Assembly: GCA_944470555.2 (NCBI GenBank)
Contig: OX104132.1
Location: 1,592,931 to 1,656,930, forward strand
Length of the DNA: 64,000 nucleotides
Reading direction: 5' to 3'
Source of the DNA: Heterobilharzia americana
Taxonomy: Eukaryota > Platyhelminthes > Trematoda > Strigeidida > Schistosomatidae
Part shown: piece after piece, positions 40,725 to 51,799 of the stretch
How positions within the stretch are numbered: the stretch's first letter is position 1
Layout of the letters: each line of letters begins with the position of its first letter
Notes under the pieces: model-generated
The model's input: the letters and a program-made list of their open reading frames with translations, nothing else
Databases searched by the model: none
What the model was told of the DNA's origin: nothing
Made by a program: the position numbers and the translations under genes

Positions 40725-41830
40725 TACAAAGCTATCTCAGTCGATGAATGCTCACAACCTTATGAATTGACTTGTTTGTCTTGCCTAGTACCCTTTGTAC
40801 TGACCACGGTTCAGGGACAAAGAGGTACACAGATAGATCAACATGCAATCTTGCATATCGGTCGAAGTTGTCATACATCCCAACAGCATGTGAGAAAAAG
40901 GTGGTATTAAAGTACGTAGATGTAAAAGAGAGAGGATACATGGGTGGAGGTTAACAAAATGTTCAGGAACTTGGATACCACGAAAGATGTGTACATTTGT
41001 GTCAGAGACCGATTTCGTATCACATTACAGTCTCCGACTATTGAACATTATCCTCTCTATGATCCTAATTACAGCCTACAGCCCCTATTCGTGGCTCAGA
41101 GCACCAACCAAAGATTTCATGGATAGGTGCTACGTTTCAATCTGACCACTCTTAACCTAATCCTACTTTGACGATATATCAAGTCAAAGTAGGGGGGCTG
41201 GACACGCACAACGCGAGCCCAAGAAACTTCAGTCACTGAAGGTTCACAACTTCATCGACTAACTTGCCTTCCTTGTTCAGTAACCCTAGCCACTACTCAA
41301 AGGGCTATTCCATGGCATGAGAAATGCTACGAAGACATTTTTGTCGAAGGCATGGAATCTAAGTACGCAGTTTCGACCGCTACATCTAAGCTGTATAGCA
41401 CAACAGTGGACTGCAGTGTAGTATAACCACTCTTTGATAAGTAGTTAGATATCTTGAGACGATATGAGTTGGTAAATGACAGATGAGATTTCCTCATGAA
41501 CTAGTCTGATTGGGTTGATGCAACTTTCTAGGTAAGGTGGTCAACGCATTTAACCCTTTCACATGGCCTTCGAAGCAGAAGTTGCTGCATATCAGTCTCG
41601 AAGTAACATTTAACATGTGACACAAAACGCGTGCCAAACATACTTAGAATTTCATTCAAGGCGTTCAGAAGACCACATTTTGTCAGCGTCTTTGCCTAAC
41701 AGGACTATGTTGTTGGGTATCGAAAACTGTCTATCATTCTACTTAAAGCCAAACATTTGAATGTAGTCATCGTAGCGACCAAACTGAATATGTAACAGAA
41801 GGTTAAACCAGGTAGACAGACAGTTGGGTA
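40725..41830 (-). mobile_element. EN-RT non-LTR retrotransposon, RT C-terminal fragment
   Basis: Minus-strand blocks in order: VLLGKDADKM (about 41710-41680, following the YADD position), a MFGTRFVSH-like piece, HLTYLESCINPI, a degraded RCLRSI/HAMEW region near 41350-41310, LVDEVVNL (near 41260) and ATPIHE-IFGW-like KTWHQ region (about 41120-41090). A second, separate tip SIHKVVSIHRLR lies at 40735-40770. All frames are broken. An 11-bp perfect hairpin sits inside (separate entry). Confidence 0.6.
41162..41193. repeat. 11-bp perfect inverted repeat (hairpin)
   Basis: CCTACTTTGAC (41162-41172) and GTCAAAGTAGG (41183-41193) are exact inverted arms around the 10-nt loop GATATATCAA. Confidence 0.95.
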
Positions 41831-42049
41831 GTACTTTTAGAATACCAGTCAAGTGAACGAATAGTAGCAATCGCCTGTTGAAACTGTCTGGGAACCATCC
41901 GTTTCTAACTAGTAAGAATTTCAGATATGAACAGACTGCCTAACTTGGAAGTCACTGGCTTCACTCCAATGGTGGACACACTAGTATCACATACCTGAAG
42001 AGGGTTAGTAGAGGACTGCTACTCTTTCCGAAGCGCATGTTTGGAAAGT

Positions 42050-42740
42050 GACTGCATGTTGGTCCTAGCACACGTATGTTTGCCTAGGGATGGGAGTAGA
42101 AAGACCAGAACTGGACGCCGTTTCTACGATTTCAACTTGATGAAGATTCCAGGGTTGTTCTAAAAAACGAACTGGATACACATTTTTCTATTTGTAACGA
42201 CAATACTGATTCTCAAGAAGCCTAGTACCTTCTGCATGCTCCTGTGAAGAGATGAAGGCAATGAGTGATCCTCAGAAAAAGGTATGAAGTCTAAAAGGTC
42301 TCAGAAACTTTATGAAATTGATGGACGTACGTGAGTGAACTCTTACAGGCCCCAAGCGTAATGAGAAGTAGAAGCAGCTCAAATGTAGACTAACAAAGTA
42401 TATGCACTAACTGTGACCAGTGATGATTAAAGAGATTCAGACAGATAATCGTAGACAGCTTTCAATCATCAAGGAAACCGGTGTTAAAAAGTCGGTCGTT
42501 AACGCGACTATAGAGGAGAAAGATGGGTTTTCAATACACTCCCAGCAGGGATCACTGAAATGATGGAAGGATGACTTAGATGAATAGTTTAACTGACATC
42601 TTCAGGTCCTTGCTATCCATTCGTATCATGAAGAGGATATTGAGACAACGCCTTCAACTCCCTCAAAAGCTGAGGTTGTAAGCAAACTGAAATGGGAAGG
42701 GCATAATAAGACCTAATGGGCTTGCACCAGAGGTGCTTAA
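42050..42740 (+). mobile_element. EN-RT non-LTR retrotransposon, EN-RT linker fragment
   Basis: Plus strand: SIIKETGVKKSVVNATIEEK, DGFSIHSQQGSLK, stop, WKDDLDE, then HSYHEEDIETTPSTPSKAEV and VSKLKWEG, and after a shift PNGLAPEVLNN (about 42705-42735). This is the linker between endonuclease and RT and the first RT motif (usually GPDGLAPEV). It ends at a short (ATT)n run at 42748-42760. It is oriented opposite to its neighbours at 40725 and 43380. Confidence 0.65.
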
Positions 42741-43379
42741 CAACTGTTATTATTATTATTGATCGATTGATTTAAACTAACTGAAGTGTTGGCCGGAGTG
42801 AGGCAATTCGATTTGCTCCTATCTGGCTGGTCTTAATCCCTAACTGCACCAGTCTTCAAGGGAGATGTGAATCATTAGTTGAGGAAGATGACTTTAATCA
42901 ATGGGTCACGGGTTCGAGCGATGCTCCATCTACCGTGGTTTGGGCAGCGAGATGACCATCACACATTAGATGTGGCACACCGCCTACGGCAAGAATATAT
43001 ACAAGGTTGCTGAGTGCATTTCGATTCCATTTTCGACAGAGTAACCAACCTAACAAACATAGAGTATAAGACTCTAGGTTCTATAACCACTAAACACCAA
43101 CGTAGAGCTCAGGAACAGTAAACCCAAAAAGACCACACATGCTTCAACCTTGGACGCAAGTGTATTAAACAGATCTCCGCTCAACTCGCTAGTCTCAAAA
43201 CACATAGACAAAATCAACATAGAACCCCACACATCCCCTTGAGCTGCCACACTTCACAGTGGTACACAAACAACAGGTGGATAGAAAGAAATTCATAACA
43301 AAGTAGACAAATTTGTGTGAGAGAAAAAACAATTTGAAGATAGCGGTCAGTGCAAATATTCAAGCTTCAGAAGCTTTCA
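42741..43379. other. Stretch without recognised genes
   Basis: Nothing coding. A B box-like GGGTTCGAGCGA at 42912-42923 resembles the one near 26777 but no paired A box was found. Confidence 0.4.
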
Positions 43380-46050
43380 ACGAGTGAATACATTTGCGCT
43401 GTTGTCGCCAATTTTCAGCCATGTCACCGAGAGTCCTCAAATAATCATTTCTATCATCAATCGGAGATTTCATGAACTGGTGTCACGTCTTAGTCTGGCC
43501 GCCCTGAAGCCACTTATAACCTAATCCAACATCCCCCAGCATGGTATGCGCAGTACATGTCTAAGCCACCTTGGTCGCCAATTGTTCACAACCTCATAAA
43601 TCGACTTACCTAGTACCCTTCACCTGATCCAGCACTACTCACAGGTGTTTACACCAATCGCGAGCAATGCTAAGAAGTCGCCTGTCATTAAAACGCAGTA
43701 GTCGTTTCATAACTACTTTTAGCAGTCACGACTCACAACCCCTTTAAGCTGATGCAGGTCCCTAAGCAAGTGAAGTAGTCGACACATCCCAACACTTCAC
43801 TCCGTATCATTGAACCAAGAGTACCTGCAGGCTAGTACTGGAGCAACATCTTACATCCGAAAGGTGCCATCGAAACGTATGCCAAATATAATCAGATTTT
43901 CGCTAAATGCATCCAGAAGATCCTGAGTTTAGTCAGTAACTTCACCCAGCAGGATAATATCATCTGTAGACTCCAAGTCAACCAGATAACCTGCAGAGAA
44001 TACATCAATGCTTGTGAAATCAGACGTACCTAAGGTTATATCCACTAGTACATCTATAACGAAGTTAAACAGGAACTGACAGTGAATACCCTTGACCGAT
44101 ACCACTAGTTGTCATCAGTTCACATGACAACTCTACATAAGCCCTTACACGGTTGCGTGAGTTCAAGCAGAAAGCTTTGCTAAGCCTTATATAATTTCTC
44201 AGTACTCCCTTCCGAGTCAAATACTGCCACAACACCCCATGGTTGACTGAGTCGAATGCCACCTTCAGGTCAATAAATATCCCGACCGCCGGCAAGCATG
44301 CTTATGTTCCAGGACCTGTTAAGGGGGAAAATTTGATCGATGCACTGTCGTTTAGGTCTGAAGCCAGCCTGGTTTTCTCGAGTTTTATGTTCTCGAGCTT
44401 CAGTTAGGCAAATGATAACTATGGATCCTAGCATCATGAAGATAATATTAGTCGAACTAATTCCACTGTGGCTGTCATAGAAAGACTCATCTCACTTCTT
44501 ATAGACTGTGATGATTAGATAAGCAGATCAGACGGCGCCAACTCTAATTCCCGTTAACTATCTAGTACCTCCGTCAATCTAAACAGCAATTTCCCACCTC
44601 GGTCCTTGAAAACTTCAGGTGGCAAGCTGTCACGCCCTTCATTGTTTCAGGTTCGACACTGATTTCTCAACTTCTAGGAGAGTTGGATGACAGACATCCA
44701 CGTGGAATACAGGTTTAGGCTGGATGTTGGGCAACTGAAGCGTTGCTGAGGGGCAGCTAACCTATGCTTCAAAGAGTTTCTCCCAGCATTCTAGCCACCT
44801 GACCTGGGGGGTTATCAGTTTCTTATCTTGGTCACTAACCATCGTCCTCTTGCCGGTATCCTTAGTGAATTCTCAGGTGTTAACTAACATCGATGCCTTC
44901 TCCACCTTCGCTCTCGTCATCCACTATTGTTCGCGACTCTTGGTCAGTTTACGTTCAAGTTGCTTCCGCTCTCCATTGTGATCAGAGAGCTGGAATCCGC
45001 CCTGTCGCACTAATCAGTTCCAATGACGTTTCAGAAATCCAATGAAGTCTGATAACCTCCGGGTGTAGGTTACCAACTGTCTTTATCGCTATTTCTACAG
45101 CAGACCTAATACCATACCAGGTTTTTTCAGGTCAGTATTGTTGTCATATTTATGTAAATGCTTAGTATGTTTCCCCTAAAAGGCGTACTTGATGTTCTCA
45201 TCTCCCCATCGACCATAGAGAGGCTTTACCACCCCCTGTTTCATGCGACCAGTAAGGCGCAGACGTACACGAGCCCACACGAGCGCGTGATTGGGGTCCA
45301 GGCTGGTACTTCGGAAAGGGCAGCAATCCTACACTGATCCTTTCCAACGATGGCTGATGGCAGTGGGATATATCTGTGCCGATCGTTGGTTTGAAGTCAG
45401 CAGACATCATTGAGACTGCCACTTCTTATGCCTAAAGCTAGTGCTGGTCATAAACAAGTGATTGTCAGGGCAAAATTGCTACAGACGATCATGGTTGTCA
45501 GTTCGTTGATATGGGATATCGTAGACACGAGATCCTTTGCCGATTGGCTCAGCTCCCTACTTGAGCGTTAAAGTCACCTGCCATTATGACTACACCTAAA
45601 CGTTCTGCTTTCTGTGGCAAAGTTGACAGCTTTCATCCTCCACATCGTCCGAACTGCAGTTGATAGGTGCTCGGGCGGGTATTATGAATAGATATCGCCT
45701 AGTTTTACGATCCTTCCTAATTATTACACATCCACTCACTAATGCAACACAGACAGCTGTTCACTGGTATCCCAGTCCAGAATTCCACCCTATGTTCTAC
45801 AGCTCAGTGCTATGCTTATATTAGCGGGTCCACGAGAGCTAGCCAATGGGTCTCCGGACACTCGTTAGGTAAGTTTTGAAGATTCACTACTATGGTCAGG
45901 TGAAGTCAATGTAGTAATCACAATCGAGTCTCGTAAACGTGTCTTAGAAACGGCACATATCCGGTTTGGCATAGAGTTTGGACACTGAAAGTTTCAATAC
46001 AAAGTCGATGTCACGATCTTAAGAGACTAGGAATGAGGTTTCAATGGCTT
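43380..46050 (-). mobile_element. EN-RT non-LTR retrotransposon, near full length, decayed
   Basis: Minus strand, 5' to 3': endonuclease pieces at 46000-45230 (VSKLYAKPDMCRF, near-GDFNAQVGS at about 45590-45560, KDQCRIAALSEVPAWTPITR in one frame and the matching SHRWKGSV/DCCPFRSTSLDPNHALVW in another). RT motif A region IFIDLKVAFDSVNHGVLWQY and motif B start MTTSGIGQGYSLSV lie at 44295-44065. A degraded catalytic region is at about 43990-43950 (LGDLEST), and C-terminal blocks at 43700-43400. Its organisation mirrors 36740-39330. Non-coding at present. Confidence 0.75.
44065..44295 (-). pseudogene. RT motif A-B segment of the EN-RT element
   Basis: 76 codons: VGIFIDLKVAFDSVNHGVLW (motif A, FIDLK-AFDSV with the catalytic Asp), YIRLSKAFCLNSRNRVRAYV and SCELMTTSGIGQGYSLSVPV (motif B; the canonical GVRQGCPLSP is altered to GIGQGYSLSV). 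It is the longest open piece of the 43380-46050 element. Confidence 0.75.
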
Positions 46051-46309
46051 TGGTCGTTGGCAATAGAGTGGGAGATTGAAGAAGGTGTAAGAAGCTTAAT
46101 ATTAGTGTCAAGAAGTGAAGGCAAAAGAGGAGATAGAGTCGAGAGTGGTAGGTTATTTTTGATTGGTTCCACTGAACATCTGTTTCAGACCAGCCACACA
46201 CGGTCTTTCTTGCAATTTTGAGACTTCAATGTTTGGTTTAAGAATCTGACTATGAATCCCTGTCGCAAGAATCGGCATGCCTCAGGGTGACGGGTGTACA
46301 ACTTTTGGT

Positions 46310-46625
46310 GCTGACACTTTATAGTTACCCCCTCCCCACTGGGAAGGCCCCAATAGCGTGGCACTACTGGCCATCCAAGGGAAACCCCCTACTGCTATCA
46401 CACTGCGTCCAGCCAGTAGTAGTACGACTCTGCTATTAGACCCCCATTACAGTGTAGCAATAAATACACACTATGATGGCAACTGCTTTTGGTTTAACCA
46501 CTATCTACAAAACCTTTATGGTATAGTAAGACTTCGGGAAAGCAACAACACCAGTATAGCTCGTTGGGTCATTGTGATGTACAAGCCCGAAAACAACAAG
46601 GTAACAACTATCGGTGGAGAGAAAA
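46310..46625 (+). repeat. Dispersed repeat, copy B
   Basis: Partner of 39820-40170: 'ggcactactggccatccaag', 'cactgcgtccagccagtagt' and 'cccccattacagtgtagcaa' match in order. An open frame of 90 codons (46358-46630) crosses it but has no domain, and the other copy does not keep that frame, so I do not call it coding. Confidence 0.5.
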
Positions 46626-47399
46626 ACTAGATGAAATTTGAAAGATTTCCATGTCAGTCTTTTTGCTCACATTCGGATGTAGATTAAGGCCGTGTGAGAT
46701 AGAAAGCACCACGATCAGTAAGCACCCTCATCCACCAACAAATATTTTGATGCTAACAGTTTAAATAGGATGTCTAGAAAAACTATACAGATTGTCTATA
46801 CTTGTAACCAAAGAAGTCGTTCAGTCAGAATGCAGTAACTTCTATTTACCAGCTGCTATGCCTGCGAAATGCAGTAGAGACTCCGAAGAAGGAAAACCAC
46901 TTTATCTCTCCTCCTCCTCCTGTTATGAGGATTTATACTTACGAACCGCCAGTTAAGCGAAAGCTTTTTTTATTCCGTCAATCCCTCATGATGGATTATC
47001 CCATTATTGCTAGTTTGGGGTGCTCAGACTTAATGTTGATTGGGATGCCGTCATGCATCAGTAATGTTTCAGCATCCCTAAACCATCTAAAGGCATAGAA
47101 TGATTATCAGCAACTGTGCGTACTAATGCATTATAGCAAATGAAACGAGAAAATGAAATGAAAAAAATAATTTCTGGTAGTTTATGCGGCACAGTAAACA
47201 GTGTGTCATCACACCTTACAGAATCACAACAATAAGACTTACCTAGCTGTTGGATATAAATAAAATAACTGCTAGCACTTATCTCTCAAAAATGTACGGT
47301 TATGAAGTAAAACAGATACAAAAACCAAATTGCAACGCAAACATTCCAATATCCAATATCCAATATTGATAGTGCGAGCGTAGAAAACTGGTAGTTTTT
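46626..47399. other. Stretch without recognised genes
   Basis: AT-rich; 'ccaatatccaatatccaata' near 47346-47368 is a short tandem repeat. Nothing coding. Confidence 0.45.
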
Positions 47400-48440
47400 G
47401 ATCTCTCGCGTCTAGTTCTTAGGGCTTGGTTCCAGTTGTTTGATTTACTCCTGCAGTGGACGAGGAAATACCCTCTGCTTTCTTGCTTTTAGCTTCGGTG
47501 AGGTGGATGTTTTGTGGGTTAGTAGGTTGTAATCTGTAGAGTGATTAGGGAGCTACGGGTTGCTGGGAGGTTTAGAGAACTGCCGTGACTCCTGTCTGTG
47601 TAGGTACCTGAAAGAGGATAGTAAGGTAGTAGTAAAGGAATGAAGAGAGAATAAAAAAGAGAGTGAAGTAGCACCATAGAGACTCTGGGAGCTGGGTTAA
47701 GGCCGCATCGCTAACCATCCTTGCCTTTAAACAGGAGTTTGCGTAGATAGCCACTCCCCCTCCTGCTCTATGTTCCCTGTCCCTGCGGATGAGTTCCATG
47801 CCAGCAACACGCATCTCTTCGTCGGAGATGTCCGATGAGAGCCAGGATTCGGTGATGAATATGATGTCGTAGTGCTGATTTTCACGCAGCTTGAAGAGTC
47901 TTCTACAGATTCCAACAACTCAGCATCCAACATCCAATCGCCAAACCTTTTTACCAGCTAGTGTAAACCGGTTGATTTTTTCCAGCTCACTTTTGAGTCT
48001 TGTTGAATGGTTTCAGGTCTTTGGTTGAATCCGATGTTGTAGGTCTACCCAAGCATATGGCATAGCTCTGGCTAGCCAGACGAGCACTTGGGTGTTGAAC
48101 AAATTTATAGGGGTTGTAAGATTTGTGCAGGAGCTGTGGAGTAAGCTGGTTCCTCAAGTTTTGCACCACCAGACAGTTGTTCAAACTGCTTGTAAAAAGA
48201 AGACAGGAAAGGTGCCCAGTGAAATGAAGGTCGGGGAAGTGCAAAGAAAAAAGATGAGATGGAAAGAAACGGAACGGAAGGGAAGGAGAAACTTAGGTAG
48301 ATTCGTAGGAAATAAGAGTGGTACTGAGAACCTAATCAAGAAGGGTAAGATCATGAAGTCAAAGGGAAAGGAAAGAGCAAGTAAAATTATAGCATGGACC
48401 ACGGGAATGGAAATAGTAATGTTATCAGTGGGTATGGTAA
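47400..48440 (-). mobile_element. CR1/Perere-like element, endonuclease portion
   Basis: Minus strand 47905-47600 reads KLRENQHYDIIFITESWLSS, DISDEEMRVAGMELIRRDRE, HRAGGGVAIYANSCLKARMV, SDAALTQLPESLWCYF. This is the APE-type endonuclease start (ITESWL with the catalytic Glu, then GGGVAIYA). The upstream minus-strand region to about 48440 is a Ser/Leu-rich leader in broken frames. RT is missing, so this is a 5' piece, the complement of the 3' piece at 16150-17950. Its 5' end abuts exactly the LTR starting at 48441. Confidence 0.75.
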
Positions 48441-48751
48441 TGTAGCGCCACACACTCCCCTAAAATCAGTAGCCTAGGGTTCGACGACATTCAACATCGA
48501 CGCTGACCTTGGTGGTTTAGCTGGGTCCGCTGAGCTGAAGGCACCCGGTCAGGCATCCTCGCCATTTGGCACGCTGTAGGGTTACGTTGCCAGTTAGTTG
48601 GAACGCATCGGTATCTTGGTACAACCATCCAAATATACCGTTCCATCCGACCACGCTATCGTGCTCTTCCTTGGTTTCGTACTCGTGGGTACATAACTAG
48701 TTCGAGTAATTAGTGATTGGCCTTTGCGTCCGTCAAGTGCGCACCAGGACA
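48441..48751 (+). repeat. LTR, tandem copy 1
   Basis: 311 bp, TGTAGCGCCACACACTCCCC...CACCAGGACA. It is followed without spacer by a second copy beginning TGTAGCGTCA. Confidence 0.85.
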
Positions 48752-49043
48752 TGTAGCGTCATACACTTCCCCAAAATCATAGCCTAGGGTTGACGACTTC
48801 ACATGAGCTGACCTTGTGTTTACTGGCGCTAGCTGAAGGCCCGTCAGCATCCTCGCCATTTGGCACGCTGTAGGTTACGTTGCAGTTAGTTGGAACGCAT
48901 CGGTATTTTGGCATAACCATCCAAATATACTATTCCATCCGACTACGCTATCGTATTCTACCTTGGTCTCGTATTCGTGGGTATATAACAAGTTCGAATA
49001 ATTAGTGATTGGTCTTTGCGTCTGTCAAGTTCGCACCAGGACA
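48752..49043 (+). repeat. LTR, tandem copy 2
   Basis: 292 bp, the same sequence with about 19 bp lost in small deletions and scattered substitutions. It ends CACCAGGACA and is followed by the element leader, with GGTGGGCCCGACG near 49065 as a possible decayed primer-binding site. Confidence 0.85.
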
Positions 49044-49194
49044 AATCCTAAACTTCCTAAATCGGTGGGCCCGACGTGATCACATATCCCGACCAATAAC
49101 AAGTATTGAATTGGTGAGCCTGTTCCATTTTGTATTCGTACATTGCTTTCATTTTGATAACCATTAAGTATCCATTTACAACACCTCCTCATGT

Positions 49195-49980
49195 CCGACC
49201 ACACTCCCAAGCTTATTCTTATTAAGCCGACTACGAACACTATCCAACTCGTGCCATATTGGCCAGAAAATGCAGAAACATGTATGCCGAGGCAGATTTT
49301 TGAGAACAGGGTGTCTCAGATCCGCATTCTCGATTTCTTGCCGTCATACGTTCACTACCGCGGGAATTAAACGGACATGTTACGGCACACATGTTTAATC
49401 CTGAAGTAAGTGATCCTTATGCACTTCTCAAGGCCGCACTCTTGAAGAAAAGCGATCTCACAGATAGCCAGCGCCTAGACGAATTACTTCGTAACATTGA
49501 GCTAGGCAGCAACTCAGCTACTGAAGTCCTCGCACGCATGCGAGATGTAATCGGCGCACGAACATTCGACGATGGCCTTTTCCGAGAACTATTTCTCTCG
49601 AAACTACCACAACCGGTGCAAACCGTGTTGGTGACACTCCAGTCAGTCCCACTCGACGATCTGGCAGCCTCAGCAGATAAAATACTGGAGATATCCAGCA
49701 GACCCGTCTCCAACGTATATTCTATCTGCGACAAACCAGAGAGCCAGGATTCGGAGGTGACCAAGTTGTGCAACTCTGTGAAACGGTTGCTACGATCTCG
49801 AAGTCCTAGATCACGTAGCACTTCACAGAAACGCACCTTGGCGCATCGCAACAAGTCGCGTGGTTGCCCTAAAACTAAACCTAACAGGGTGGAAAACCCT
49901 GAATGGTGATGGTTTCATAATACTTACGGAGACGAAGCCAGAAAATGTCGTAAACCATGCAGTTTTAACAAGGACAAAAA
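49195..49980 (+). pseudogene. gag of the decayed CsRn1-type element
   Basis: Piecewise reading starts near 49195; the main block 49391-49909 is open for 172 codons: MFNPEVSDPYALLKAALLKK, SDLTDSQRLDELLRNIELGS, LFLSKLPQPVQTVLVTLQSV, PLDDLAASADKILEISSRP, then an Arg/Ser-rich stretch. It corresponds block by block to residues 60-200 of the young gag. The finger follows directly: the frame ends in TGA (49907-49909) exactly where its first Cys should be, then WFH-x9-C-x3-C continues in frame (49910-49965). So the CHCC finger lost its leading Cys to a nonsense change. Confidence 0.8.
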
Positions 49981-50059
49981 CTCGGGAAACGGTCACGCCG
50001 GCACGTGCTCACGGCAACCGTAGCCGGCGGAAACAGTCGTTTCTTCTACGTCACGGATA

Positions 50060-50460
50060 TTTAAACAAAAGTTCGCTACCTCGTCGACACTGGCGCCGAA
50101 GTTGGCGTTCTTCCCGCACCGACAAAGGAGAGTCATTTTGACCCATCCTTCAATCTCCAAGCAGCTAATGGCAAGGCAATCGAGACATTTGGGAGACGGT
50201 ATGCCTACCTCAACTTACATTTACGTAAACCTATCCACTGGATTTTCCTCCTGGCTGAAATTTCCATGCCCATCATTAGGATAGGTTTGCTAAGCCATTA
50301 CGATTTACTCGTAGATGCTCGCCGTCGACGCCTGATAGATAACAACACAAAGTTATCTATTGGCGGCACCACCTATGTAGGTCCGAGTTCAGCCATCGTT
50401 AGAACCAAACAATCAGGGGACGCGTCCTACCGGGCGGTTTTGTAGAAATATCCAGACGCA
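50060..50460 (+). pseudogene. Protease of the decayed CsRn1-type element
   Basis: VRYLVDTGAEVGVLPAPTKE (about 50070-50130) keeps the DTG active site. It is followed by FNLQAANGKAIETFGRRYAY, LNLHLRKPIHWIFLLAEIS and LLSHYDLLVDARRRRLIDNN in the same order as in the young element. Frame breaks lie between the blocks, and a TAG stop is near 50444. Confidence 0.75.
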
Positions 50461-50500
50461 ACAACCGAAGCATACTCTTCCGTGCATAACCAGCAATGTT

Positions 50501-51445
50501 ATGCATCACGTCACAACCATAGGTCCGCCTGTGGCATCCAAAGCTCGGCGTCTAGCCCCCGATAAGCTCAAGACGGCGAAGAGCGAATTCGACCACATGC
50601 TCGAACTGGGCATAATCAAACCGTCAAACAGTCCTTGGGCATCACCACTACACATGGTTCCCAAAAAGGATAGCAACGACTGGCGTCCAACCGGTGGTTA
50701 CCGAAGGCTTAACGTCAAAACGACTCCGAACTGCTACCCGATACCTCACGCGTACGATTTGACTGAGATGTTGCGCGGAATGAACATTTTCTCCGAAATC
50801 GATTTAGTCAAAGCGTACAGTCAGAGACCCATGGCAGCAGAAGATATCGCGAAAACAGCCATCATTACTCCTTTTGGTTTGTTTGAATTCCTGCGCGTGC
50901 CATTTGGTCTTCGGAATGCAGCACAAACATTCCGACGCTTTGTGGATGATGTCTTCCGCGGCTTGAATTTTGTTCACGTCTACACCGATGACTGTCTAAT
51001 TGCGAGTCCAGATAAGGAACCTCACCATAAACATTTGGACCTCGTATCCGAAAGACTTAAAAAACATGGCATCATGGTCAACCTACAGAAGTGTGAAATA
51101 GGAGTCGAATCACTCAGCTTCCTTGGTCATTTCGTTGACAACAAAGGTATACGCCCATTGAGAGATAAAGTGGCGGCTATCACAAACTATCCAGAGCCGA
51201 CCACTGTGAAACATCTCCGCACTTTCAATGGCCTAGTAAGTTGGTACCGAAGGTTTATCCCCAACTGTGCCTCTGTCATGAGACCACCAACAGATCTATT
51301 TCCAGGAACTACGAAGTTCGTGACCCTGGACAACGTGGCCAGGCTCGCGTTCTCTAAAGTCAGGGAGGCCATTTCAAACGCAACCATGCTCATGCATCAC
51401 TACCCCAATGCTCCTTTGAGTATTGCTGTTGATGCGTCTGACTGA
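50501..51445 (+). pseudogene. Reverse transcriptase of the decayed CsRn1-type element
   Basis: 314 codons open: RLAPDKLKTAKSEFDHMLEL, SNSPWASPLHMVPKKDSNDW, RPTGGYRRLNVKTTPNCYPI, motif [37 protein letters not shown], motif C VYTDDCLIASP, LGHFVDNKGIRPLRDKVAAI, GLVSWYRRFIPNCASVMRPP and RNase H start PLSIAVDASD. Several invariant residues are changed (CGDYR to TGGYR, YHQIP to YSQRP), so the enzyme would probably be inactive. A TGA ends it inside RNase H; homology resumes at once (AIGAVLQQLTDNQWQP) up to about 51650 (SIPVRELLAVYCSVRHFRHS, VEGRDFIIFIDHN). Confidence 0.88.
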
Positions 51446-51799
51446 GCAATTGGAGCAGTTTTGCAACAGTTGACTGACAACCAGTGGCAACCGTAGGCCT
51501 TTTTCTCGAGGCGGCCGCAAGACGTGGAAACAAGATACAGTATACCTGTTAGGGAACTCCTAGCTGTGTACTGTTCTGTACGCCACTTTCGACATTCAGT
51601 GGAAGGTCGTGATTTCATTATTTTCATAGACCACAACCGTTAACCTTTTCCCTCAGCTCGGAGTCTGGCAAATACTCCATGCCTGAGTCACGACAGCTGG
51701 ACCAGGACAATTCCTAAAGTAACTGAGGGAGACATCTAGCAGGGTAATATAAAGCTAAGGCAAGCTAGGTATGATAGCGGCGGTAATAAGAATTAGTAT

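Larger units (their letters stand above)
48441..51710 (+). mobile_element. Decayed CsRn1-type gypsy element with tandem 5' LTRs, integrase absent
   Basis: Two LTRs in tandem, then leader, gag, protease, RT and RNase H on the plus strand, all with frame breaks. Coding homology stops at about 51700 after RNase H, before any integrase. Protein sequence is related to but clearly distinct from the young element (for example YTDD instead of YLDD at the RT centre, SPDKEPHHKHLDLVSERL after it). The gag finger again follows the CHCC layout. Confidence 0.85.

Noticed and set aside
46358..46630. 90-codon gene on the plus strand
   Set aside because: It lies in a dispersed repeat whose other copy does not keep the frame.
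48092..48445. Lys-rich 117-codon frame on the plus strand
   Set aside because: It lies opposite the leader of the CR1-like element; composition reflects a purine-rich strand and no domain is seen.
49417..49854. 145-codon open frame on the minus strand
   Set aside because: Antisense shadow of the gag frame at 49391-49909.
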